Shown here: positions 21,895 to 33,500 of the stretch, piece after piece
Layout of the letters: each line of letters starts with the position of its first letter
Numbering within the stretch: the first letter of the stretch is position 1
NCBI RefSeq assembly: GCF_902167145.1
Contig: NC_050096.1
Coordinates: 77,434,683 to 77,498,682, forward strand
Length of the DNA: 64,000 nt
Source: Zea mays
Taxonomy: Eukaryota > Streptophyta > Magnoliopsida > Poales > Poaceae
Direction: 5' to 3'
Program-made: the position numbers and the translations under genes
Notes under the pieces: model-generated
The model's database searches: none
Told to the model about the DNA's origin: nothing
What the model saw: only the letters and a program-made list of their open reading frames with translations

Positions 21895-22496
21895 ATGGCC
21901 AGGATCCGCTCAATCGCTAAGATGACGACCCCAACTTCATTTGAAGAAGCCCAGAGAGACAAAGATGCTCTCGATATAGTGGAAATGAGAGCTATAATGC
22001 CAATTTCCGAGGCTATGAAAGCAACAGCTGAGACGGAGGTTACCGAGGAGGATGACGTTCTAGAGGAAAATATCTCGGAAGCTGAAGAAGAGGACAATGA
22101 CCTTTGGCCGATAAAGCCGAGTTACATTGATATTGGGGAATATACTATCAAACCCAATGATTTTGATGTTATGAAGAAGCTTGGTTATGTTGATGAGAAG
22201 GATGGAGTTCACTTTGCTGGTAGCGAAACCACTCCGCAACAAAAGGATGACAAAATCATAGTTTTTAGAAGCTTTTTCCAAGCCACACTTCGACTGCCAA
22301 TATTCAAGATGATCGCCAAAGTCCTGAAGAAGTATGAGATTTACATGCACTAGCTGACTTCAAATGCAGTAGTCAGACTTAGCGTATACATATGGGCAGT
22401 GTGCATCCAAGGTGCTCACTAACGCCGAAGCTTTCTGCAGAATTCATGAGTTGCACTATCAGACGAAGCCTAGGCATTCAAACAATTGGCACAACA
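21895..22496 (+). pseudogene. Antisense ORF of element K (putative gypsy-type transposon protein, PF04195-like), broken
   Basis: It opens at an ATG with MARIRSIAKMTTPTSFEE, then an acidic linker (TEVTEEDDVLEEN). A segment LPIFKMIAKVLKKYEIYMH then LTSNAVVRLSVYIWAV resembles the plant domain called putative gypsy type transposon. A TAG at 22351-22353 sits between these parts (probably from CAG). A frameshift near 22410 moves the following AEAFCRIHELHYQT to another frame, and element D cuts the gene at 22497. It is transcribed opposite to the LTR orientation, as known for extra ORFs near the 3' LTR of Tat-lineage elements. Function unknown. Confidence 0.65.
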
Positions 22497-25278
22497 TGCC
22501 ACACCCGAATTTAAGGGACAAAGCCGGGTGCATCTCATATATGCGCCAAAAAAGACAACACATATAATAACAGAGTGTATAGAGATAAATGTCACAATAT
22601 CATCTGAGTACTTATTACATAGCGGAAGTCTTACAAAATAAAAGACAAATATAAAATAAACTAAAGTCCATCCTTGGCGCCCTAAAGTCAACTGGGAGAC
22701 GCCACCTAGATCAAGTCAAACTTCTCGTTGTGTGGCTCCTCTTGAACCACCTGTTCTTCTCCTGTGGGGGTGTGAGACAGCAAGGGTGAGCTCACACATG
22801 TTCATCGCTCAACAAGTTGTGGGGAATAATATGCATGAACTCACCAAAGGTGGGAGTTCATGTGATGTGTAAGGCTGATCAACAATAGGGGCTAAAGCTG
22901 AGCATTGCTTTTAATAAGTTGGTCAAATTTTATTAGTAGATACTAAATGTAAGTAAATACCAACCATAATAAGAATAATAGAACAAAATTAATAGATAAT
23001 CCCATACAATGCATATGACAAATTGAATGTAGTTCCATAATTTAATCATGCGAGAGTCCTGAGCTGCTCATGACCGTGAGCTCGGCTAGTATACCAGTTT
23101 TACACTCTGCAGAGGTTGTACCCTTTACCCACAAGTCATGTTACCCATCTACCAAGGGGTCATGAATCCCATACACCTCTACCAAGAAAGCGAGGCAGGG
23201 TAACACTACGAGGCCTTTACAAAGTTCCACTAGCTTCCGAAAACCCTCTACAGTTTATGGGAAGAGCACTTGCAAGAATCCCTCGTCTGACCGCCATCAC
23301 AGCAAAATCAACCCGAGAACCTCCCTGCATGCAACTCCCCTACTGCCCTTGCCCTTTCGAGTAAGGTAGTCTTCCACTAGCTTTCCTAATTAGTCAGCCA
23401 AGGGGTCCCATTCCTCCCTTGTGGTGGCACGTGTTTCTCAAGTTAAGCTCCATGTTCCAATTAACAGTAATGATCTTGACATGAACATAAATAAAATAAC
23501 GGAATAATTGGAACATGGATATAATGAAATTTCAACCCAAAATCATATAAAGCAATAGCAAAGCTACCCAAATGATTCAGGGATAAACAAGATAAAAGAT
23601 AATCATACTAGGGTGACCTATTGGGTCCCATCAAAATTAAACCTATGCATTGATAAGTGATAATAAAGAACATTCTTGGGTAATAAATGTGGTTAAGGGC
23701 ACAACTTGCCTGAGACTTGAGATTCTAGGTACCAGGATGATCCTCAGATTCTCGTGACCTCACTGCTAGTTGTAGCAATACAAACAAACATGGTATAGAC
23801 AAAATTAACATCACATCAAACATAAGACAAACTGCATAATAATAATCTACACGTTGCTATGAGATCGTGGGATCGAGAACTATTAAGATCGGAGTCGTGG
23901 TTAATGAGTTATGATTTATGGGAGATATATGTGATTTATCTATTATAAATTGACCAGTGTACATCTTATGAGAAAATATCTTATAAATAATTAACTCAAC
24001 ATTAGTTTTAATTATAACTTGACTAGAGATCTTATTTTACTCAAATTATAATTATGGACAGGTTAGATTTGATTTAGAAGAGCTAACCTAGTAGACATAG
24101 GATAAATAACTATCTAACTATAAAATTATGTAATATGGTGTAATTAATGTTGTTACTGCGTAGTAAATACTTATACGAAACTAACACAACTGGAACGAGT
24201 CAATTCGGAATTAAAACGAAGGAGTTATGATTTTCTGAAGGTTTTATGTATTTGATACAAGATTAATTAAGAGATACATTTTAATATGGTTTTTATGTCA
24301 AAACAGAGACACTAGGTGATAAACAATAATATTACAAAATTATAGAAACTGGAATGGATTAGTTTGGACTTCATATGAATTTTATATGAACTAAACAAGT
24401 TCTAGCATTTATTTTCACATTAAAAATTATTTTCTAATTACTTTTACTGATTTTTCTAATTCTCTGGACTGGGCATCAAATTCTGTAAAATACAGGGGCC
24501 CCTACGCAAGATTTCTTAGACCCAATGAATACAGAACTGGAGCGCGGGTTTATTTTGGAAAACCTGAGGGTCAAGGATGCATAACTGTCGCGATCGGGGG
24601 GTATCGATTCACTGCCACCGTCCGATCTATTCCGGATGGCCCAGATCAGATCCGACTATCCTTAACTAGCATGCGCCCACGACCGGCAGATCAATGATAA
24701 ATGGACCCAATTTAAAATACCTCGATTGAATCCTATACGTCATACCCTAATCGGATGGATCATATCTTACTCCAAAATGGTATCCTGGCCGCGCGATCGA
24801 AACCCTACGATAGCCATCCAACGGCTATCACCCATTTCCCCAATCTGACGCAAGGTGCGGCGGCGTCGGCCACCCTACGGCGGTGCCATTATCGGCGCAC
24901 GGCCGCTCGCCGATCCGAGCGCGAATCCCCAAATCCAAGGGATGGTAGACGGAGCAGAGATGAAGGCGAGTCATACGGAGGCGTTCTCACCGTCGGTGGT
25001 GATGAGGATGAGACTTATCAGCGCGATACGATGGAACAGCAGCGATGGTGGAATGCCAATGAGAAATTACCTTCCCCTCGCCCACCGATTCGGCCAGTTG
25101 AGACCACAGATATCAACCCCACAGCCTGTTGAAGCACCCAGGCGACCGTCGCGACCCGAGCGCCTGCGCAGACGAAGATCCCCAGCAGCGGCACCGGCGG
25201 CACCCAATCCTTGTCCACGGTGACGATGCACACCGTTTTGTCCGATCCACATGGTGGTAGCCAAGAAGGGAAGACAGT
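22497..25278 (-). repeat. 3' LTR of element D, left portion
   Basis: Matches 58577-61318 along its whole length with scattered substitutions and small indels. The outer terminus TGTCACACCC is TGCCACACCC here. The portion ends at the B target duplication acagt; the LTR continues at 40647. Confidence 0.88.
25274..25278. repeat. Left target site duplication of element B (ACAGT)
   Basis: Identical to 40642-40646. The uninterrupted sequence AAGACAGTGCATCG is present in the other D LTR near 61311, which confirms the insertion point. Confidence 0.95.
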
Positions 25279-26602
25279 TGTAGGAAACGGGTGACACCTA
25301 AGAGGGGGGTGAATTAGGACTTCTAAAACTTTTACTAAACTAGGCCACAATTAAATCCATAGAGCAAAACCTATGCAAATAATCAAACTAGAAAGTGCAA
25401 TCTAGGTTTTGTCTAAGTGTTGCTATCTCTACCGCAATGGCTAAGTTTCAATCTACACTAAATAAGTATGAATACAAGATTGAAACTTAAATGCTTAATA
25501 TAAATACGGAAACTTAAAGAGCAAAGTAGAGAAGCAAACTCTTGTGGATGACGCCGGTATTTTTACCGAGGTATCCGGAACCACGCAAGGTCCCGACTAA
25601 TCCTCGTTGGTGCCCCTACGCAAAGGGAAGCCCACGCGAGGGCCAAGCACCACGGTCGAGTAACTCCGTAGAGAGCCGCGGGCCTTCTCCACGCGCAAGT
25701 GGTGCTCTGCTTCCGGCTCCTCTCGGACACTCCTCGCCGTCTCCACTATCGAGCTTCCGACCGAAACGTCGCGGGCCTCGTTCCCTTCGGTACACGGTGG
25801 CGGCCATGACACAAACGCGGTTGTCACGGTCTCGCAAGACTCTCGCCCCACTCGGTACAATTACAATGACTCACGCAAGAGCCGAGGGGTTGTGTGGTTT
25901 TACAAAACTCACTCAACTAACTAGGGTTCACCTAGAGCAAGCGCTAAAGCGGTCTAACTAACCTAAGCACTTCGCAAAAGCACCTACGCTAATCATCGAG
26001 TGATTCTATTAAGCACTTGGGTGTTTGAGCTCTTGGAAATGTGCATTATATGCCTTGGTATGTTGCTTGGGCTCCCACACCTTCAAATGGCTGGTTGGGT
26101 GAAGTATATATAGGCCCCAACTCCAAAATAGCCGTTGGAGAAAAGCTACAGTTCTCTGCGGCACATCGGACAGTTCGGTGGTGCACCGAACAGCGCACTA
26201 TAGCCTGTCCGGTGCGCCTAGCCGTTGCCCTGTCAGAGCAGGTGACCGTTGGCGCCGCAGGCTTTCCACACTGGACAGTCGGGTGCTCACACCGGACAGT
26301 CCAGTGGTCTTCTCTCCAAGTGCCACCTGGAACTAGCCGTTGGGCTGTAGTTCCCTGGTGCACCGGACAGTCCGGTGCTCCACGCACAGACAGTCCACAG
26401 ACAGCACACTTGGACTTTTCTTGGATCTTCTTAATGTCTTGTTTTGAGGTGTTGCTTTCCCCAATTCTTTAGTCCAAGTAAATCTTGCATCCTGTGAACT
26501 ACAAACATAAACACTAGAAAATCTTATTAGTTCACGGATTGTGTTGATCATCAAACACCAAAACTCAATTAGCCAAATGGCCCGGGGTCCATTTTCCTTA
26601 CA
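25279..26602 (-). repeat. 3' LTR of element B
   Basis: 1,324 bp, minus strand TGTAAGGAAAATGG…GTTTCCTACA. Minus-strand TATATATA near 26105-26112. Palindromes include CACCGGACAGTCCGGTG at 26361. Many differences from the other LTR show an older insertion than A, C or G. Confidence 0.9.
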
Positions 26603-27924
26603 ATCTCCCCCTTTTTGGTGATTGATGACAACACAACCAAGGCAAGCAAATAATACAAGTATTTGAATGAAAATATGTGATCTACTTACTAGGATGCATG
26701 TTTGTCCCCACAATGTGATATTATGGACTTAAGCCTCCCCATAACTCCATAATTCACTTACTTCTTGTTTTTGGACCAAATAACCAAAACCACTTGAAAA
26801 ACCATTTGTAGATTTAAAATTTTAAATTTGTGGTGTTTGGTGTTTGATATAGTTTTCATTGCTTTGGTCCCTAAACTTCTCCCCCTTTGGCATCAACCAC
26901 CGAAAAGGAAGACATTAAAAGCATGTAGGAAGTAAATAAAAGCTTGTCCTCAAAAGATTACTCCCCCTAAATGAGTGTTCTCCTTTAGAAAGAGTTTTCT
27001 CCCCTTTTAGAGATGAAGAAAAGCTCCCCCTGATAGAGATCTTAGGAAAAATCATGTGAAAATTAGAGGTGCAAGACATGATTTGAAAAGACTAACTTCC
27101 CTTATGCATAGGTAACAGAATATGAGTTAACTACTTATGCATTTTTAGCAACGTGGAAGTATATGATATGAAATATAGTCTAATCAAATATTGGAGAAGA
27201 CATGTAAATGATACTAGATGTAGTCTCAAAAGATACCGATTGAAATTCAATGGCGAGCATGAGAGTTCTTGGAGATTTTGCAGTAGAAGATTGTTGTCTT
27301 TCTCTGGGGACCTCATTTTCCTTACAATGAGACTATCACATGAAATAGACTTGAAAAGGTGTTAGTCTCAAAGTATTAGATTATAGAGTAACCTCCCCCT
27401 GAAGGTGTGCATACAAGTTTTGAATACTTGTAGGAGACATGCACTTTGATTTGATATCAAGAGGGGCAAATTATCTATAATCCAAAATTTGGCACATATA
27501 AGTTAAATGATACAACTTGTAGAATTCAAAGTTTTCAATAGATGTATCATTTACTATAGAGTGATAGAGAAGCTATGTGTCGTGCTTAAATAAATGTTTT
27601 AAGCCATGTAGGTTTGCTTAAGTATATTAATTGAAAGCAAGCAATCCTACCATGTGATTTACCTAGTATGCATAATTTCAAACAAAAGTAAATACCAAAT
27701 ATAATACTAGGCAAGAAAGGTAAACTAGATACAAGGTAAAAAGATACGCATATCTAAAAACAAGAGATACAATAAATCTAGTTACCTTAGTCATGGGTGG
27801 GAAATTTGAGTCCAAAATTTTCACTAACCCACTTGGCAATTAACTTTGATCCAATATGATGTATCCCATGATATACATCCCAACTTTGCCAAGTCTCCAA
27901 ATTTCCCGATGACCTTCGGTCCAC
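26603..27924 (-). other. Element B 3' spacer with polypurine tract, where pol would be expected
   Basis: The polypurine tract (minus AAAAAGGGGGAGATTG) is next to the LTR at 26603. AGGGGGAG-type blocks recur near 26880, 26960, 27025 and 27390. I see no protease, integrase, RT or RNase H motif in any frame. Confidence 0.75.
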
Positions 27925-30026
27925 TTACTTCCCTTTTGGGATCCAAACCTTTTTGGTGCTTTTCATGGTTGAGATTATTTCCTTTGGCACCCAGATGCGT
28001 TTGGCCCCCTTTCCTTTGTTGGCTTGCTTGTTGGCCTTGATTGCTATCACCTTTCCATTCTTTTTCTTCTTGATCAAATATGGTGTAGCAGCCTTTTTGT
28101 CCACCTTTTTGATGTAGGTGTTGGAGATTTTGCTTGATGGCTTTTGCTTGAGCTTTTGCCTTTGTTTATCCCCGGTCATCGCCTTGCATTGGAAAGACTT
28201 ATGGCCTTCCTTATGGCATAGCCTACAAATCACAGTTTCTCCCTCCATAGGCTTGTTCACTCCCGCAGTGGTGTTATCCTGTGGAGGTCGGATTTGTTTG
28301 GCTTTGCCTTTCTTGTCATACAAAGCCTTGCCAAGGTGAGCCACTTCTTGCTTTAATTGTTCATTTTCCTTTGCAACCTCATCCGAACATGTTTCTACAA
28401 CAATATTCTCAACAAAACTTGGTTGCAGAGGTTAGAATCATCAATTAAATCAAAGCAAGAAGTAGAAGCATCTTTCTTAATAATATCAAGTATTTCAACT
28501 AAAGATGCTACTGGGGTGCTGCCAATGTTTTCTAGCTTAGTAGTTAGCTCATTATTGTGTATGCTAAGAATTTCTATTTTCTCTAGCAAATTTTCAATAG
28601 CTTCTTGGGAGCTAGCTAACTTAGCCTTAAGTTTTTCATTCTTTTTAATAGGGCTATCATTCGTAGCAGTGGATGGAGCACTAGACTCTAATAGCTCAAT
28701 TTTAGTTCATAGCTCACTATTTAAGTTTGCAAAAGTTTCAAATTTTTCTAGCAAACCTCTATAATCATTTTGAGAGCTAATCAACTTATTTTTCAGAATT
28801 TTAAGTTGAGCTTTTTGTTCAGTGCAAACATCCTGGAAAAATTCAATGGCTTCCGCAAGCTCATCTACAAAGGGCTTTCCCTCACCTTCATCATCACTAC
28901 TACTTTCATCACTAGAGGATGGAATGCTTTTGTTACCTCTTGCCATAAGGCATTTGTGTGATGACCGTGATGAGCGTGATCAGGATCGGTGGCTGTGCGT
29001 CCTTGGAGGTTCATCTTCACTTGAAGAATCATCCCAGGTTCTAACACTTGTTAGCGCCTTGCCCTTGCTCCTCCCCTTTTTGGGTTTAGCCATAGTTGGA
29101 CAGCTGTCCCTGAAGTGGCCCTTCTCCCCGCATGCGAAGCATCCTCTCTTTCTTTGCTTTTTCCTGTCAATGTTAAAGAGAAGATCCTCTACCTGCAGAG
29201 GTACATCCATTAGATTAATCTTGCGGATCATCCTCATTACCTTTCCGACACGTTGGATTGTTTCTCCATCCTCGGAGGATGATGTGCATGGTTGATTATT
29301 TTCATCATCATCACTTTCTTCTTCCTCTTCTTCGCTTGAGGAACTTGGAGTGGGAGCCTTCTTTTTGCCCTTCCTTTCATCACATGCAAAAGCATATGGC
29401 CTTGAGGAAGTTGGCTCCTCTCCCCGACAAATTTTTTGCGACATCTCAAAAGCCACGATTTTCCCAATCACAATGGTCAGGGTCATGTTGCTCAAGTCCT
29501 CCATGTTGTGAAGGATGGTGATGATACTCCCATATCTTCGTTGTGGTAGCAGGGAGATAATCTTCCTCACAATGTTCGCATCACCTAGCTTATTAATGCC
29601 AATAGAGTTGAACTCATTGATAATTAGATTTAAGCGAGAATACATATCTCTAACAAGCTCATCATCTTTCATAGCAAATGACTTATACTCATTTAAGACT
29701 AGGCAATGTTTTTGCTCACGGACATTGGATGTGCCATCATGGAGCTCATGCAATTTTAGCCAAATCTCATTAACAGTTTTCAAGGTAAATACTTGATTAA
29801 AAATATCCATGCTAAGAGATTCATACAAGCAATTTTTGGCTCTAGCATTTAAATGAATTTCTTTTTCTTCACTCGTGGTGGGTTTCTCAGGATTCTTGAG
29901 GGGTTTCATCCCGTCACGAGTGACTCTCCAAACACCTAGATCAACGACCTCTAGGTAACAAGCCATTCTAGCACTATAATATGGGAAGTTAGTGCCGTCA
30001 AAGTGTGGTGGCCTATGGGTATCCAT
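27925..30026 (-). pseudogene. gag: Element B gag, degenerate, with two zinc knuckles
   Basis: It starts MDTHRPPHFDGTNFPYY at an ATG about 70 bp after the primer binding site. A Copia UBN2-type capsid comes first. A first CCHC knuckle (CFACGEKGHFRDSC, near 29135), an acidic Ser-rich region and a long coiled-coil-like segment follow, then a second CCHC knuckle (CRLCHKEGHKSFQC, near 28220) and a basic C-terminus ending VWIPKGK. Lesions: TGA at 28980-28982 (within RTHSHRS-stop-SRSS), TGA near 28707 (LNSEL-stop) and a one-base frameshift near 28420. The intact form would be roughly 700 residues and would provide particle protein. A second knuckle is absent from the gag of A and C. Non-functional now. 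Confidence 0.88.
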
Positions 30027-30092
30027 CCCTTCCTCTAAAAAGCGTCGGCTCTTTTAGCGGTGAAGCTAAAGCGTTTCAAATGAGCCAAACCG

Positions 30093-30105
30093 GGCTCCGA
30101 TACCA
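30093..30105 (-). other. Primer binding site of element B
   Basis: Minus-strand TGGTATCGGAGCC, two bases from the LTR; initiator tRNA-Met type with one change, as in element A. Confidence 0.9.
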
Positions 30106-30107
30106 CT

Positions 30108-31345
30108 TGTAGAAAACGGTGACGCCTAAGAGGGGGGTGAATTAGGACTTCTAAAACTTTTACTAAACTAGGCCACAATTAAATCCCTAGAGCAAAACCT
30201 ATGCAAATAATCAAACTAGAAAGTGCAATCTAGGTTTTGTCTAAGTGTTTCTATCTCTACCGCAATTGCTAAGTTTCAATCTACACTAAATAAGTATGAA
30301 TACAAGATTGAAACTTAAATGCTTAATATAAATGCGGGAACTTAAAGATCAAGTAGAGAAGCAAACTCTCGTGGATGACGCCGGTATTTTTACCGAGGTA
30401 TCCGGAACCACGCAAGGTCCTGACTAATTCTCGTTGGTGCCCCTACGCAAAGGGAAGCCCACGCGAGGGCCAAGCACCACGATCGAGTAACTCCGTAGAG
30501 AGTCGCGAGCCTTCTCCACGCGCAAGTGGTGCTCCGCTTCTAGCTCCTCTCGGACGCTCCCCGCCATCTCCACTATCGAGCTTCCGGCCGAAACGCCGCG
30601 GGCCTCGTTCCCTCCGGTACACGATGGTGGCTGTGACACAAACGCGGTTGTCACGGTCTCATAAGACTCTCACCCCACTCGGTATAATTACAACGACTCA
30701 CGCAAGAGCCGAGGGGTTGTGTGGTTTTACAAAACTCACTCAACTAACTAGGGTTCACCTAGAGCAAGCGCTAAAGCGGTCTAACTAACCTAAGCACTTC
30801 GCAAAGCACCTACGCTAATCATCGAGTGATTCTATTAAGCACTTAGGTGTTTGAGCTCTTGGAAATGTGCACTATATGCCTTGGTATTTTGCTTGGGCTC
30901 CCACACCTTCAAATGACCGGTTGGGTGAAGTATATATAGGCCCCAAGTCCAAAATAGCCGTTGGAGAAAAGCTACAGTTCTCTGCGGCATACCGGATAGT
31001 CCGGTGGTGTACCGGACAGTCCAGTGGTGCATCGGACAGCGCACTGTAGCCTGTCCAGTGTGCCTAGTCGTTGCCCTGTCAGAGCAGGTGACCGTTGGCG
31101 CTACAGGCTTTCCACACCGGACAGTCTGGTGCTCACACCGGACAGTCCAGTGGTCTTCCCTCCGAGTGCCACCTGGAACTAGCCGTTGGGCTGTAGTTCC
31201 CTGGTGCACCGGACAGTCCGGCGTGTGGGCACCAGACAGTCCATGCCACCGGACAGTCCGGTGCTCCACACACAGACAGTCCGCAGGCAGCACACTTGGA
31301 CTTTTTTTGGATCTTCTTAATGTCTTCTATTGAGGTGTTGCTTTC
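30108..31345 (-). repeat. 5' LTR of element B, left portion
   Basis: Corresponds to the left LTR up to TTGCTTTC, where element C has inserted. Continues at 40499-40641. It carries one more CCGGACAGTCC-type unit near 31003 than the other LTR. Confidence 0.9.
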
Positions 31346-32688
31346 TGAGAGCACCTAGAGGGGGGGGTGAATAGGTGATCCTGTGAAACTTAAAAACTTA
31401 AGCCACAAAACTTGGTTAATCGTTAGCACAATAATTGCCAAGTGGCTAAAGAGGAATCCTCAACAAAACACAATAACCAACAAGGATCAATCACAGAGAT
31501 GGCACGGTGGTTATCCCATGGTTCGGCCAAGACCAACGCTTGCCTACTCCACGTTGTGGCGTCCCAACGGACGAGGGTTGCAATCAACCCCTCTCAAGCG
31601 GTCCAAAGACCCACTTGAATACCACAGTGTTTTGTTTGCTTTACTCAATCCCGTTTGCGAGGAATCTCCACAAATTTGGAGCCTCTCGCCCTTACACTTG
31701 AAATTCACAAAGAACACGGAGCAAGGGAGGGATTAGCAACGCACTCAAGACAAGAAATCACAGCAACACCACGCACACAAGTCGCAACGAGAGCTCACAA
31801 CACAACTCAATGAGTTCACCACTCAACTAGAGCTCTAATCGCTATTGCAAAGAATCAAAGGCGCGGAATCGATGTCTTGGTGCTTAGGAATGCTTAGGAG
31901 ATGCTTGATGTACTCCTCCATGCGCCTAGGGGTCCCTTTTATAGCCCCAAGGCAGCTAGGAGCCGTTGAGAGCAATCTTGGAAGGCTGATCTTGCCTTCT
32001 GTCGACTGGCGCACCGGACAGTCCGGTGCACACCGGACATGTCTGGTGCCCGATTTCTTTCCATAAACAGCGCAGTCGACCGTTGGCAGCCTGAGAGCCA
32101 TTGACGCACTTGACATGTCCGGTGCACACCGGACAGTCCGGTGCCTTCTTCTAGCCGTTGGCTCGGCCACGTGTCCCGCGCAGATTGCGCGGCCGACCGT
32201 TGGCCCGGCCGACCGTTGGCTCACCGGACAGTCCGGTGCACACTGGACAGTCCGATGAATTATAGCCGTACGTCGACGATGAATTTCCGAGAGCGACGAG
32301 TTTGCCTGTGAACGGCCCACCGGATAGTCCGGTGAACCACCGGACAGTCCGGTGAATTATAGCCGTACACCGCCGTCGAAGTCCCGAGAGCAGCCTTTTC
32401 CCTCGAGCCAGCCTGGCGCACCGGACACTGTCCGGTGCACCACCGGACAGTCCGGTGCTCCCAGACTGAGCATACTTTGGCTGCTCGAGCTATCTCTTCT
32501 CCAACTCGATTTTTTCTGTTTCCAGCACTTAGACACAATACATTAGTCCATAAAACAATGTACTAAGTCTGAGAAACATACCTTTATCCTTGATTTGTAC
32601 TTTGTCACCTTTTTACAATTAGGCACTTGTGTTGGACACTAAGTCACCAAAATACTTAGAAATGGCCCAAGGGCACATTTCCCTTTCA
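31346..32688 (-). repeat. 3' LTR of element C
   Basis: Minus-strand TGAAAGGGAAATG…GGTGCTCTCA. Minus-strand TATAAAAG near 31936-31944. Palindromic U3 units lie between about 32008 and 32460. Confidence 0.93.
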
Positions 32689-33500
32689 ATCTCCCCCTTT
32701 TTGGTGATTTATGCCAACACAACATAAAGCAAGTAGGACAAGTACAAAATCACTTCAAAAAAGAACTCAAATTGTTTTGATTCAAATTTGACATATATGG
32801 ATCACTCTATGCCACCACTTGGTTTGTTTTTGCAAATCAAACTCAAATTCCTATCTCTAAGTCAAAACCACTTGTAGAGACATAAAGAGAGGTTTTCCAA
32901 AGAAATTTGATCAAGGATTTCAAAAACTCCCCCTTTTTCCCATAATCAACACTTCTCCCCACAAGAGGCCAACTTTTGACATAAGAGACAATAAAAGAGT
33001 TTTGACAAACCAAAAGCTCTAATCTACTATTTTCAAAATTTCTCAAGTGGTAGCTGATCCATCTATTGCTTTGGTAGCTGATCCCTCTATTGCTTTGGCC
33101 TTTATTTTCTCCCCCTTTGGCATCAAGCACCAAAACGGGATCAATCTTGGCCCTTTAACCCCATTGCCTCACCAAAATCTTCAAATAAGAACACAAAGGC
33201 AATAAGAGTATAAAGATGAACTTGGAAAAGTTACTCTTTTCATCGGAGTGCAGTGGAAGTCTTGCATGGTCCAAGTCCACCTTTTCCCTTTCAATTTTCC
33301 TTGGAGACTAAAACAACCAAACTCAAGTACATGGTTAGTCTCAAAGGGTCAAGTTGTAGCACAACTCCCCCTAAATATGTGCATTACTTGCAAAAAGGAC
33401 TTGTGAGGTCCAAGGAGTGTTTGTACAACTTGAGCACCACAATAAGCAACAAAATGCAGAATGAACATGATCAAAGGCATAAACACATGTATGCTACATT
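32689..33500 (-). other. Element C 3' spacer with polypurine tract
   Basis: Non-coding; polypurine tract next to the LTR at 32689. A 25-bp segment (GTAGCTGATCC…GCTTTG) is duplicated in tandem near 33051-33100. Confidence 0.75.

Noticed and set aside
25542..25961. 139-aa plus-strand ORF in a B LTR, with a similar one at 30375-30788
   Set aside because: It lies in the R/U5 part of the LTR, is antisense to the element, and occurs only because the two LTRs are copies of one another; no recognisable domain.
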